From: an uncultured Collinsella sp.
GTDB lineage: Bacteria > Actinomycetota > Coriobacteriia > Coriobacteriales > Coriobacteriaceae
Assembly (NCBI GenBank): GCA_900757205.1
Contig: CAAENA010000017.1
Coordinates: 1 to 64,000, forward strand
Direction: 5' to 3'
DNA length: 64,000 nucleotides
A program made the translations under genes and the position numbers. Below, piece by piece: positions 53,152 through 61,553 of this stretch (positions are counted from its first letter, which is position 1; each line of letters starts with the position of its first letter). The notes beneath the pieces are model-generated. The model searched no databases, was not told the origin of the DNA, and saw only the letters and a list, made by a program, of their open reading frames with translations.

Positions 53152-55764
53152 TTGAAGCTCATCATCGCCGAGAAAAACGACGCCGCGCGTCAGATCGCCG
53201 AGCGTTTGTCCACGGGCAAGCCCAAAAAGGACAAGGTGTACAACACTGCCATCTACCGTTTTGAGTGGAAGGGCGAGGAGTGCGTGACCATCGGCCTGGC
53301 CGGTCACATCTTGGCGCCCGATTTTTGCGACAGTGTGCTGTTCGATAAAAAGCTGGGCTGGTATTCGGTCACCGAGGACGGCGAGATGCTGCCGGCCGAC
53401 ATGCCCGATGGCCTGGCTCGTCCGCCCTACGACACCAAGCGCAAGCCGTTTCTTGCCGACGGTATCTCCATCAAGGGCTGGAAGCTCGAGAGCCTGCCAT
53501 ACCTCACCTGGGCACCCGTCATTAAGCTGCCGGCCGAGAAGGAGCTCATCCGCTCGCTTAAGAACCTCGCTAAAAAGTCCGACAGCGTCATCATCGCCAC
53601 GGACTTCGATCGCGAGGGCGAGCTGATCGGTTCGGACGCTCTCAACAAGGTGCGTGAGGTGGCGCCCGACTTGCCGGTTGCCCGCGCCCAATACTCTTCG
53701 TTTACCAAGGCCGAGATCACGCAGGCCTTCGATAATCTCGTCTCGCTCGACCAGAACCTGGCCGACGCTGGCGAGAGCCGTCAGCACATCGACCTTATCT
53801 GGGGCGCGGTGCTCACGCGCTATCTGACGCTCGCCAAGTTCGGCGGCTTCGGCAACGTGCGCTCCGCCGGCCGCGTGCAGACGCCGACGCTTGCCTTGGT
53901 GGTCGAGCGCGAGCGCGAGCGCATGGCGTTTGTGCCCGAGGACTATTGGCAGATTCGCGGCATGGGTGCTGCGCAGGGCGCTGCCGAGGATGATCGCTTT
54001 AAGATCGCGCACAAGACAGCGCGTTTTACCGACAAGGATGCTGCCGAGACGGCGTATGGTCACGTCGACGGCGCCAGGACGGCGACCGTCGCCGCGGTGA
54101 CCAAGCGCTCCCGCAAGCAGCAGCCGCCCACGCCGTTTGCGACGACCTCGCTGCAGGCCGCCGCCGCGGCCGAGGGCATCTCGCCTGCGCGTACCATGCG
54201 CATCGCCGAGTCCCTCTACATGGCGGGTCTCATCAGCTACCCGCGTGTCGACAACACCGTGTACCCCGCGACGCTCGATCTGGGCGCCGTGGTGAGCGAC
54301 CTGGCAAAGACCAACCCGGCGCTGGCGCCCGTATGCAAAAAGGTGCTCGCCGGCCCCATGAAGCCCACGCGTGGCAAGGTCGAGACCACCGACCACCCGC
54401 CCATCTACCCCACGGGCGAGGGCGATCCGTCCACGCTCGATGGCGGCCAGCGCAAGCTCTACGACCTCATCGCCCGTCGCTTCCTGGCGACGCTCATGGG
54501 TCCCGCGACTATCGAGAACACCAAGCTCGAGCTCGACGTCAACGGTGAGCCGTTCGTGGCTTCGGGCGATGTGCTCGTGACCCCGGGTTTCCGCGAGGCG
54601 TATCCGTATGGACTCAAGCGCGATGAGCAGATGCCGCCGCTGGAGCAGGGCGATACGGTCGACGTGTTCGACATTAAGCTCGAGGCCAAGCAGACCGAGC
54701 CGCCCGCTCGCTACAGCCAGGGCAAGCTCGTGCAGGAGATGGAAAAGCGCGGCCTGGGCACCAAGTCCACGCGTGCGAGCATCATCGAGCGCCTGTATGC
54801 CGTGCGCTATCTCAAAAACGATCCCGTTGAGCCGAGCCAGCTGGGCATCGCCATCATCGACGCGCTGACGCAATTTGCCCCGCGCATCACGAGCCCCGAT
54901 ATGACCAGCGAGCTCGACGGCGATATGACCCGCGTCGAGCGCGGCGAGGACACCGAAGAGCATGTCGTGACGCACTCGCGCGCGCTGCTGGCCGGCGTGC
55001 TCGACGAGCTGCTCAAGCACACGCAGGAGCTAGGCGACGCCATCAGCGACGCCGTCACGGCCGATGCACGCGTGGGCGCTTGCCCCAAGTGCGGCAAGGA
55101 CCTGGTTATGAAGACGAGCGCCAAGACCCGCGGCAGCTTTATCGGCTGCATGGGCTGGCCCGACTGCGATGTGACCTATCCGGTGCCGAGCGGCGTCAAG
55201 GTGAGCCCGCTCGAGGGCGAGGCCGCCGTGTGCCCCGAATGCGGTGCGCCGCGCATTAAGTGTCAGCCGTTCCGCCAGAAGGCTTTCGAGATCTGCGTGA
55301 ACCCCACGTGCCCCACCAACTACGAGCCTGACCTTAAGGTGGGCGAGTGCAAGGTGTGCGCCGAGGCCGGACGCCATGGCGACCTGATCGCGCACAAGAG
55401 CGAGAAGAGCGGCAAGCGCTTTATCCGCTGCACCAACTACGATGACTGCGGCGTGAGCTATCCTCTGCCGGCGCGCGGTAAGCTCGAGGCGACGGGTGAG
55501 ACCTGCCCCGAGTGCGGCGCTCCCATCGTGGTGGTCAATACGGCGCGCGGCCCGTGGCGTATTTGCGTCAACATGGACTGTCCGACCAAGGAGAAGAAGC
55601 CCGCCCGCGGCCGCAAGACCACGACTAAGGCGAGCACGGCCAAGAAGACGACGGCGGCCAAGAAGACGACGGCGGCCAAGAAGACGACGGCTAAGAAAGC
55701 CACTGCCGCCAAGAAGACGACCGCGAAGAAGTCGACTGCCAAGAAAGTAGCCGCCGACAAGTAA
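53152..55764 (+). CDS. topA: DNA topoisomerase I (type IA)
   Basis: This 870-residue enzyme relaxes negative supercoils. The Toprim part has LIIAEKNDAARQIA and IIATDFDREGELIGSD. The catalytic Tyr lies in LYMAGLISYPRVDNTVYP, and TKSTRASIIERL is the next conserved block. Three or four Cys4 zinc ribbons (about 640-820) follow, then a Lys/Ala/Thr-rich tail repeating AAKKTT, typical of actinobacterial TopA. TTG 53152 follows ATAGGAGCC and begins at the conserved N-terminus. A strong terminator ends the tat-hyp-topA stretch. Confidence 0.96.
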   Translation: MKLIIAEKNDAARQIAERLSTGKPKKDKVYNTAIYRFEWKGEECVTIGLAGHILAPDFCDSVLFDKKLGWYSVTEDGEMLPADMPDGLARPPYDTKRKPFLADGISIKGWKLESLPYLTWAPVIKLPAEKELIRSLKNLAKKSDSVIIATDFDREGELIGSDALNKVREVAPDLPVARAQYSSFTKAEITQAFDNLVSLDQNLADAGESRQHIDLIWGAVLTRYLTLAKFGGFGNVRSAGRVQTPTLALVVERERERMAFVPEDYWQIRGMGAAQGAAEDDRFKIAHKTARFTDKDAAETAYGHVDGARTATVAAVTKRSRKQQPPTPFATTSLQAAAAAEGISPARTMRIAESLYMAGLISYPRVDNTVYPATLDLGAVVSDLAKTNPALAPVCKKVLAGPMKPTRGKVETTDHPPIYPTGEGDPSTLDGGQRKLYDLIARRFLATLMGPATIENTKLELDVNGEPFVASGDVLVTPGFREAYPYGLKRDEQMPPLEQGDTVDVFDIKLEAKQTEPPARYSQGKLVQEMEKRGLGTKSTRASIIERLYAVRYLKNDPVEPSQLGIAIIDALTQFAPRITSPDMTSELDGDMTRVERGEDTEEHVVTHSRALLAGVLDELLKHTQELGDAISDAVTADARVGACPKCGKDLVMKTSAKTRGSFIGCMGWPDCDVTYPVPSGVKVSPLEGEAAVCPECGAPRIKCQPFRQKAFEICVNPTCPTNYEPDLKVGECKVCAEAGRHGDLIAHKSEKSGKRFIRCTNYDDCGVSYPLPARGKLEATGETCPECGAPIVVVNTARGPWRICVNMDCPTKEKKPARGRKTTTKASTAKKTTAAKKTTAAKKTTAKKATAAKKTTAKKSTAKKVAADK

Positions 55765-55791
55765 CAGCGCAGCCGAAACATTGACCAAAAC

Positions 55792-55831
55792 AAAAATGAG
55801 CGAGGACCCCGCGATCCTCGCTCATTTTTTT
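55792..55831 (+). terminator. Terminator of topA
   Basis: AAAAATGAGCGAGGA (55792-55806) pairs with TCCTCGCTCATTTTT (55815-55829), followed by more T. Confidence 0.92.
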
Positions 55832-55833
55832 GA

Positions 55834-55891
55834 CCGGCAGTTAGGGACGTTCCTTTTCTGCTGGCAGTTTAGGAACGTCCCTAACTGCCGG
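55834..55891. repeat. Dispersed intergenic inverted repeat, copy D
   Basis: Perfect 21-bp arms begin CCGGCAGTTAGGGACGTTCC (55834) and end at 55891. They share GGAACGTCCCTA with the element at 31801-31815. The element sits just after the topA terminator. Confidence 0.85.
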
Positions 55892-55909
55892 CTCGGGAAC
55901 GACAAAGTG

Positions 55910-56893
55910 CTAGTTCACCTCGACAGGTTTGGCGCCGGGATAGCGCTCCTCAAAGTCTAGGCGGTACTTATTGTCATTGGTGCCCGCCACGTTGTCGCGT
56001 GACAGCGGCGCCACGATCTCATTCTTGTGATCCGCAGGCTTTGCGTACTTCAGGCTGATCTCCCAGGCATCGCAGATCGCGTCAATGCGGTGGTCCAGGT
56101 CGTCATACAGGGCAACGATGTCTTTCCAGGAGCTGTAGTTCTTAGAGCTCGTCGGGACGTCCAGGTCCTCGACGATGTCGTAATACTGCTCGATGGTGTC
56201 CTCCGTGCGCTCGGCGACGTCGGCGAGATTTTGACGGGTGGTGCGATCTTCTTCCAGATAGCTGCCGTTGAAGTTCTGTGCGCAGCCACGGACGTAGTTG
56301 TCGAGGTCTTCGAGCAGGTCGTAGTATTCGCTCAGTCGGCGGTAGAGGTTCTGCTCGGAGAGCGTTGCTTCGCTGCCATCCTCGTCGTCATCGTCATCAT
56401 CGTCGTACAGGCTGTTGGGATCGCCGAGAGGCTTTAGGTCATCGTCGTCGACGTCATGGTGCAGCTTAGCTACCTCGGCAGTCGTCTGCGTGGCGGCGTT
56501 GTCGAAAGGCTTGATCACAAAGAAAACGACCAGGGCGATGATGATCGCCACCAGCACAACGATAACGGCGATAAGCGGCCCGGTGCCGCTCTTTTTGGGA
56601 GCGGGGGTCTGTGGCGAAGCGGGCGCGTATGCGGGAGCCGGCTGCTGTTGGGGCGAGCCGCTCGCGACGGGTATGCGCTGCGTGGTCTCGACGGCCGCGG
56701 GGCCTGCGGCGGGGTCGGGGCGATAGGCGAGGGGGTCGTCCGCCTTGGCTTGCGGCGTATCGAGGGAACCGGTCTGCTCAAAAGCGGGCTGGCTATCGCT
56801 CGCGGTTGTTTGCTCAACGGGTGCACCGCACGAGGTGCAGAACTTGGCATCATCTGCAAGAAGTTTGCCGCACGAGGCGCAATACCGAGACAT
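55910..56893 (-). CDS. Zinc-ribbon membrane protein
   Basis: This is a 327-residue protein. The N-terminal zinc ribbon (YCASCGKLLADDAKFCTSCG, two Cys-X2-Cys) is followed by a Pro/Ala/Gln linker, one membrane helix (about 107-130, LIAVIVVLVAIIIALVVFFV), an acidic stretch with Asp repeats and a C-terminal extracytoplasmic domain that I do not recognise. Such zinc_ribbon_2 membrane proteins are common in this class. ATG 56893 follows GAAAGGAG. It faces topA; repeat copy D lies between. Confidence 0.75.
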   Translation of the reverse strand: MSRYCASCGKLLADDAKFCTSCGAPVEQTTASDSQPAFEQTGSLDTPQAKADDPLAYRPDPAAGPAAVETTQRIPVASGSPQQQPAPAYAPASPQTPAPKKSGTGPLIAVIVVLVAIIIALVVFFVIKPFDNAATQTTAEVAKLHHDVDDDDLKPLGDPNSLYDDDDDDDEDGSEATLSEQNLYRRLSEYYDLLEDLDNYVRGCAQNFNGSYLEEDRTTRQNLADVAERTEDTIEQYYDIVEDLDVPTSSKNYSSWKDIVALYDDLDHRIDAICDAWEISLKYAKPADHKNEIVAPLSRDNVAGTNDNKYRLDFEERYPGAKPVEVN

Positions 56894-56961
56894 TGCCACT
56901 CCTTTCGCCACATTTCAATGCAATACGACGATTATACCCACCGCTCAAAATTCCCCATCAT

Positions 56962-57030
56962 AAGTTGCGGTGAAATAGGGACTGTTTGTCGGTCTCAGAG
57001 CTTCAATCAGTCCCTATTTCACCGCAACTT
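56962..57030. repeat. Dispersed intergenic inverted repeat, copy E
   Basis: Perfect 23-bp arms (56962-56984 and 57008-57030) contain TGCGGTGAAATAGGGACTG. The flank at 57034 (AACGACTAGGTG) repeats the end of the element at 31752-31763. It lies between the zinc-ribbon gene and tmk. Confidence 0.85.
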
Positions 57031-57130
57031 CGGAACGACTAGGTGGGATTTGGGGTGCGCCTGCCCCTGGGGTATCATGGCTTGGTTGATATATCTGCAT
57101 TTACGCGCCTTGTAGGAAGGGGCTGCGCCC

Positions 57131-57814
57131 ATGGCTTTTGAGCCTGCTCAACATAGCTTTATCACGCTCGAGGGCGTCGACGGTGCCGGCAAGTCCACGC
57201 AGGCGCGCCTGCTCGCCCGTGCGCTCGAGCTCGCTGGCCACCAGGTTGTGAGCCTGCGCGAACCGGGCGGCACCGCCATCAGCGAAAAGATCCGTGCTCT
57301 GCTGCTCGACCCCGCCAATACGGCGATGGGCGATACCTGCGAGTTGCTGCTCTACGAGGCGGCGCGCGCCCAGTTGGTGCACGAGGTCATAGCCCCCGCC
57401 CTTGCGGCCGGCAGGGTGGTCCTGTGTGACCGCTTCTACGATTCCACGACCTGCTACCAAGCGTTTGCCGACGGCCTTGATCGCCAGATGGTGCGAGATG
57501 CCAACAACCTGGCCGTCGCGGGTACGCACCCGGCGCTCACACTCGTCTACCACATCACGCCCGAGCAGGCGGCACTGCGCATGGTAGCCCGTGGTGCGGC
57601 AGATCGCATGGAGGCAAAGGGCATGGCATTCCAAGAGCGTGTCTACCAGGGCTTTTGCGCAATTGCCGCCGAGGAGCCAAACCGCGTAAAGCTCATCGAT
57701 GCCACCGCGACCATCGAGGAAGTCTTCGAGAAGACGGTCGAGCAGGTTCGTGCGTACGGTCTCGACATTCCGCAAGATGCCGTCGCCGCCGCGCTTGCCA
57801 AGGAGGACGAGTAA
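57131..57814 (+). CDS. tmk: Thymidylate kinase
   Basis: This 227-residue enzyme phosphorylates dTMP to dTDP. P-loop LEGVDGAGKSTQARLLARAL, LREPGGTAISEKIR and the DR(Y/H) block VLCDRFYDSTTCYQAFADGL are clear. It heads a three-gene unit with holB (1 bp apart) and the PSP1 gene, a common order in Gram-positive bacteria. GGTATCATGG (about 57070) is a -10 candidate. Confidence 0.95.
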   Translation: MAFEPAQHSFITLEGVDGAGKSTQARLLARALELAGHQVVSLREPGGTAISEKIRALLLDPANTAMGDTCELLLYEAARAQLVHEVIAPALAAGRVVLCDRFYDSTTCYQAFADGLDRQMVRDANNLAVAGTHPALTLVYHITPEQAALRMVARGAADRMEAKGMAFQERVYQGFCAIAAEEPNRVKLIDATATIEEVFEKTVEQVRAYGLDIPQDAVAAALAKEDE

Positions 57815-57815
57815 C

Positions 57816-58943
57816 ATGGCCCCCGCTCAGGCAAGCCTGCTGGCCAAGCTGGACACCCAGCAGCGCGTGCGCGACTTTTTGACCAACGCCGTCGCCAGCG
57901 GTCGCGCATCGCACGCCTACCTGTTTTTGGGCGCGCCCGGCGCGGGCAAGCTCGACGCCGCGTGGGCGCTCGCCCAAGCCTTCCTGTGCGAGCAGGATGG
58001 CTGCGGCTCATGCGATAGCTGCGTGCGCGTCGCCCGCCATACGCACCCCGACGTGCACTATTACACGCCCGAGAGCGCCACGGGCTACCTCATCGCCCAG
58101 ACCCGCGAGCTGCTCGACGACGTGCCTCTGGCGCCCATTCGTGCCAAGGCCAAGGTCTACATCATCGACCGTGCCGAGCAGCTGCGCGCCAACACCGCCA
58201 ACGCACTGCTCAAAACACTCGAGGAGCCGCCTGAGGGCGTTATGTTCATCCTGCTGGGCACCTCGGCAGACGTGATGTTGCCCACCATCGTGAGCCGCTG
58301 CCAGTGCGTGCCGTTTCGGCTGGTATCGCCCGCCGTCGCCGCGCAGGCCGTGAGTCGCGCCACCGGTCAGGACCCTGCGCGTTGCCGCATGGCCGTCGCC
58401 GTAGCGGGAAGCCCCACGCGTGGCATCGAGTTCCTCAAGAGCGCCGAGCGCCAGGACGCCCGCCGTCAGATGGTCCGCGCCATCGATTCGCTTATCGCCG
58501 CCGACGAGGCCGACGTGCTCAGTCGCGCCAAGTCACTCATCGTCGCCGTTAAGGCGCCGCTCGCCGAGGTCAAGTCCACGCAGGAAAAGGTGCTCGAGCA
58601 AAACGCCGACTACCTGTCGCGTGGAGCATTGAAGCAGCTTGAGGACCGCAACAAGCGCGAACTCAACGCGCGCGAGCGTTCGGGTATCATGGAAGCGCTG
58701 GCGAGCGCGCGGACGCTCATGCGCGACGTGCTGCTGACGTTTCAGGACGAGGCAGCCGACGTGGTGAACGAGGACGTGCGCGACACGATCGGGCGGCTTG
58801 CCGCCGCGACCAATGTTGCGGGTGCCACGCGGGCGCTCGAGGCAGTCGCAACCGCCGAGCGCAACATTGCCAGAAACGTTACTCCCCAGCTGGCCATCGA
58901 GGTCATGCTGTTCGATATCAGGAAGGCACTGAAATGCCGTTAG
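57816..58943 (+). CDS. holB: DNA polymerase III delta-prime subunit
   Basis: This is a 375-residue clamp-loader subunit. Walker A is FLGAPGAGKLDAAWALAQA; four Cys (CEQDGCGSCDSCV) form the zinc site; TLEEPPEGVMFIL and the sensor SRCQC (SRC motif) are intact. ATG 57816 follows AAGGAGG by 6 nt and lies 1 bp after the tmk stop. Its end overlaps the PSP1 gene by 10 bp. Confidence 0.92.
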   Translation: MAPAQASLLAKLDTQQRVRDFLTNAVASGRASHAYLFLGAPGAGKLDAAWALAQAFLCEQDGCGSCDSCVRVARHTHPDVHYYTPESATGYLIAQTRELLDDVPLAPIRAKAKVYIIDRAEQLRANTANALLKTLEEPPEGVMFILLGTSADVMLPTIVSRCQCVPFRLVSPAVAAQAVSRATGQDPARCRMAVAVAGSPTRGIEFLKSAERQDARRQMVRAIDSLIAADEADVLSRAKSLIVAVKAPLAEVKSTQEKVLEQNADYLSRGALKQLEDRNKRELNARERSGIMEALASARTLMRDVLLTFQDEAADVVNEDVRDTIGRLAAATNVAGATRALEAVATAERNIARNVTPQLAIEVMLFDIRKALKCR

Positions 58944-60634
58944 TCGTACCCGTTAAGTTTACCTACGCCTCGCGCGACCTGTGGTTCGATCCGCAGGATT
59001 TGGATATCCTCGAGGCCGATTATGCCATTTGCTCCACCGAGCGCGGAACCGAGATCGGCCTGGTCACGGCCGATCCCTTCGAGGTGCCGCAAGACGAGAT
59101 CGGTCAGCCGCTCAAGCCCGTGCTGCGCGTGGCGAGCGACATCGACCTGCAGCTTGCCGACGACCTGGCCATCCAGGGCGACGAGGCCATGGTCGACTTC
59201 CGCCGCCTGGTCAAGGAGCTCGACCTCGAGATGAAGCCGGTCGGCGTCGAGTACCTGTTTGGCGGCGAGAAGGCCGTGTTCTACTTTGCGGCCGAGGAGC
59301 GCGTCGATTTTCGCCAGCTCGTCAAGGATCTGTCCTCGACGCTGCACATTCGCGTCGACATGCGCCAGATCGGCGTGCGCGACGAGACCCGCCTGGTGGG
59401 CGGCTATGCCCAGTGCGGACAGGAGCTCTGCTGCACGCGCTTTGGCGGACAGTTTGAGCCCGTCTCGATTCGCATGGCAAAAGAGCAGGACCTACCGCTC
59501 AACTCGTCCAAGATCAGCGGCGTTTGCGGCCGCCTGATGTGCTGCCTGCGCTATGAGTTCGAGGCCTACAAGGACTTTAAGAGCCGTGCGCCCAAAAAGA
59601 AGACGCTCATCGATACGCCGCTTGGCAAGGCGCGTATTCAGGAATATGACACGCCGCGTGAGCAGCTGGTGCTGCGCCTGGAGAACGGCAAAGTCTTTAA
59701 GGTCAACCTGGCCGATATGACGTGCTCGGAGGGCTGCAAAAAGAAGGCCGCCGAGCAGGGCTGCAACTGCCGCCCCGACTGCGTGACGCGCGACGTGCTC
59801 GAGCGCATCGAGTCGCCCGAGATGCGCCTGGCGCTCATGGAGCTCGATCGCGAGAACGGCGTCGACGTGGGCGATGGTCTGTCGAGCGCCGACCGTCTTG
59901 CCGGCACGTCGATGCCCAAGCGCCGTCGTCGCGATGCCGATTCCGATACCCGCGCTGCTCAGAGCCAGGTCGAGGGCCGTGGCCGCGGAAAGGGCCGTGG
60001 TAAGGCCGAGGCACCCGAGGCCGAGGAGGCCGCCGGTGCCCGTCGTCGTCGCAAGCGCGCAGGCTCGGGCGATGCTGCCGAGGCTGCAGCCGCGGGCAAG
60101 AACGCCTCTCGCGAGCGCGAGGTTCAGCAACCCCAGCAGCAGAATCGCGGCGGTGGCATGAACCCCACACGTCGCCGCCGCCGTCATCTGTCGAGCGAGG
60201 AGCGCGAGGACGCCTTCCGCGCCGCAGCTGCTCGCGAGGCTGGTGCCGCTTTCAAGGGCGCCTCGGCCTCCGATGCGTCTGCCGACAAGGGCGGCAAGTC
60301 ACGTGGCGAGGATGAGCGCGTGCCGCGTCCGCGCCGTCGCCATTCCTCGGGCGCGCAGCAGAAGCCTTCAGTGCCCTCCGTGGCCGATCAGGTCTCGGAT
60401 GGCGAGGTCAAGGTCACGCGCCGTCGTCCCGGAGATGGCGGGGGAGCGGCTGCTAAGGCTTCGCGTGGCGCCGCTCGCGACGAGCGCGAGCCGCGCGAGG
60501 ATCGCGGTGGCGAGGGCTCGGCCGACCAGGGCCAAAAGCGCCGTCGCCGTCGCCGTTCCCGCAAGCCGCGCCAGGATGGTGGCGAGGGCTCGACCCCGTC
60601 TTCGTCTGCACCACAACCGCCCGCCGGCGAATAA
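58934..60634 (+). CDS. PSP1-domain (RicT-like) regulator of mRNA processing
   Basis: This is a 566-residue protein. The PSP1 core (about 50-290) contains the Cys cluster CGQELCCTRFGGQF and SSKISGVCGRLMCCLRYEFE that in RicT/YaaT binds an iron-sulfur cluster with RicA and RicF and guides RNase Y. The C-terminal half (about 330-566) is a long basic and acidic disordered tail rich in RRRR and KS/AE, which normal RicT lacks. It overlaps holB by 10 bp and ends the tmk operon. Confidence 0.85.
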   Translation: MPLVVPVKFTYASRDLWFDPQDLDILEADYAICSTERGTEIGLVTADPFEVPQDEIGQPLKPVLRVASDIDLQLADDLAIQGDEAMVDFRRLVKELDLEMKPVGVEYLFGGEKAVFYFAAEERVDFRQLVKDLSSTLHIRVDMRQIGVRDETRLVGGYAQCGQELCCTRFGGQFEPVSIRMAKEQDLPLNSSKISGVCGRLMCCLRYEFEAYKDFKSRAPKKKTLIDTPLGKARIQEYDTPREQLVLRLENGKVFKVNLADMTCSEGCKKKAAEQGCNCRPDCVTRDVLERIESPEMRLALMELDRENGVDVGDGLSSADRLAGTSMPKRRRRDADSDTRAAQSQVEGRGRGKGRGKAEAPEAEEAAGARRRRKRAGSGDAAEAAAAGKNASREREVQQPQQQNRGGGMNPTRRRRRHLSSEEREDAFRAAAAREAGAAFKGASASDASADKGGKSRGEDERVPRPRRRHSSGAQQKPSVPSVADQVSDGEVKVTRRRPGDGGGAAAKASRGAARDEREPREDRGGEGSADQGQKRRRRRRSRKPRQDGGEGSTPSSSAPQPPAGE

Positions 60635-60697
60635 CGCCCGCGAGCGGATTTTGCTCGCCTTGCCCCGAGCGCATCGGGGTATCATAGCGCTGAATCA

Positions 60698-60733
60698 ACA
60701 ACCCTCCCTGCGACCGAACGTAGGGAGGGTTGT
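60698..60733 (+). promoter_or_regulatory. Hairpin covering the comF ribosome site
   Basis: ACAACCCTCCCT (60698-60709) pairs perfectly with AGGGAGGGTTGT (60722-60733), with 3 more pairs inside. The right arm contains GGGAGG, the only Shine-Dalgarno sequence of comF (TTG 60737). A TATCAT -10 candidate lies at about 60680. Confidence 0.7.
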
Positions 60734-60736
60734 GTC

Positions 60737-61543
60737 TTGAAGAGCCATCTGAACATATTGAGCCGTCTGCAGGGTGCCGGCGCCCTACCGTTTGCGGACG
60801 AATCGCTACCGTTTGCCGAGCGGGCGGCGCACGAGGCGCTTGAGGCGTTGTCGCCAACACGATGTGCCGGCTGCGAGCGCGCCGGTACGCTTATTTGCCA
60901 AGACTGCCTGGCTGCGCTCACGCTCATCGACCCACGTCATAGCTGCACCCGATGCGGCGCCCCGTTTGGGGATTTGCTGTGCACTGAGTGTTCGGTCGAG
61001 GGCACGTCCTCGGCAATGGCGGAGGCGCTCGACCGCTGCCTGGCGTGCGCCGTCTATGCGCATCCGCTGCCGCGCATCATTAAAGCGTACAAGGACGCGG
61101 GCGAGCGACGCCTGGCGCCGTATCTGGCGGAGCTGCTCTACGACACCGCCCTGCATGCCCAGGTCGTAGCGCCCGATCGCTTAGGAGGTGTGCTGTCCGG
61201 TGCGGATGCGGTGGTGTTTGTGCCTGCGACGGCGGCAGCGTTTCGGCGGCGTGGCTTTGATCATATGGAGGCCATTGCGCGCCCATTTTGCGAGCTGTCG
61301 GGCGTTCCCCTGCTCGATGCCCTCGTCAAGTACGGGCATGGCGACCAGCGCGAACTCGGTCGTGAGGAGCGTCGCGAGCGTGCCCAAGGCATGTACGAGA
61401 CGGTTGAGGACGTGCGCGGCCGCCGTCTACTGCTTATCGATGACGTTATCACCACGGGCGCGACCATGGCAGCGGCCTCGGCGGAGCTTAAGCGTGCCGG
61501 CGCTGCGGCAGTCGATGGCCTTGCTATCGCACGTGTTTGGTAG
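60737..61543 (+). CDS. comF: ComF-family phosphoribosyltransferase-like protein
   Basis: This is a 268-residue protein. An N-terminal zinc finger (CAGCERAGTLICQDC, then CTRCG) precedes a phosphoribosyltransferase domain with the PRPP site LLLIDDVITTGATM. Family members act in DNA uptake during competence or in related functions. TTG 60737 follows GGGAGG, which is held in a hairpin. The next gene starts 10 bp downstream. Confidence 0.85.
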   Translation: MKSHLNILSRLQGAGALPFADESLPFAERAAHEALEALSPTRCAGCERAGTLICQDCLAALTLIDPRHSCTRCGAPFGDLLCTECSVEGTSSAMAEALDRCLACAVYAHPLPRIIKAYKDAGERRLAPYLAELLYDTALHAQVVAPDRLGGVLSGADAVVFVPATAAAFRRRGFDHMEAIARPFCELSGVPLLDALVKYGHGDQRELGREERRERAQGMYETVEDVRGRRLLLIDDVITTGATMAAASAELKRAGAAAVDGLAIARVW

Positions 61544-61553
61544 GGGTGGTTTT

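Noticed and set aside
52363..55020. 885-residue minus-strand ORF across hypB and topA
   Set aside because: It spans two well-recognised genes on the other strand and shows only the Arg/His/Leu-rich text of a high-GC shadow frame.
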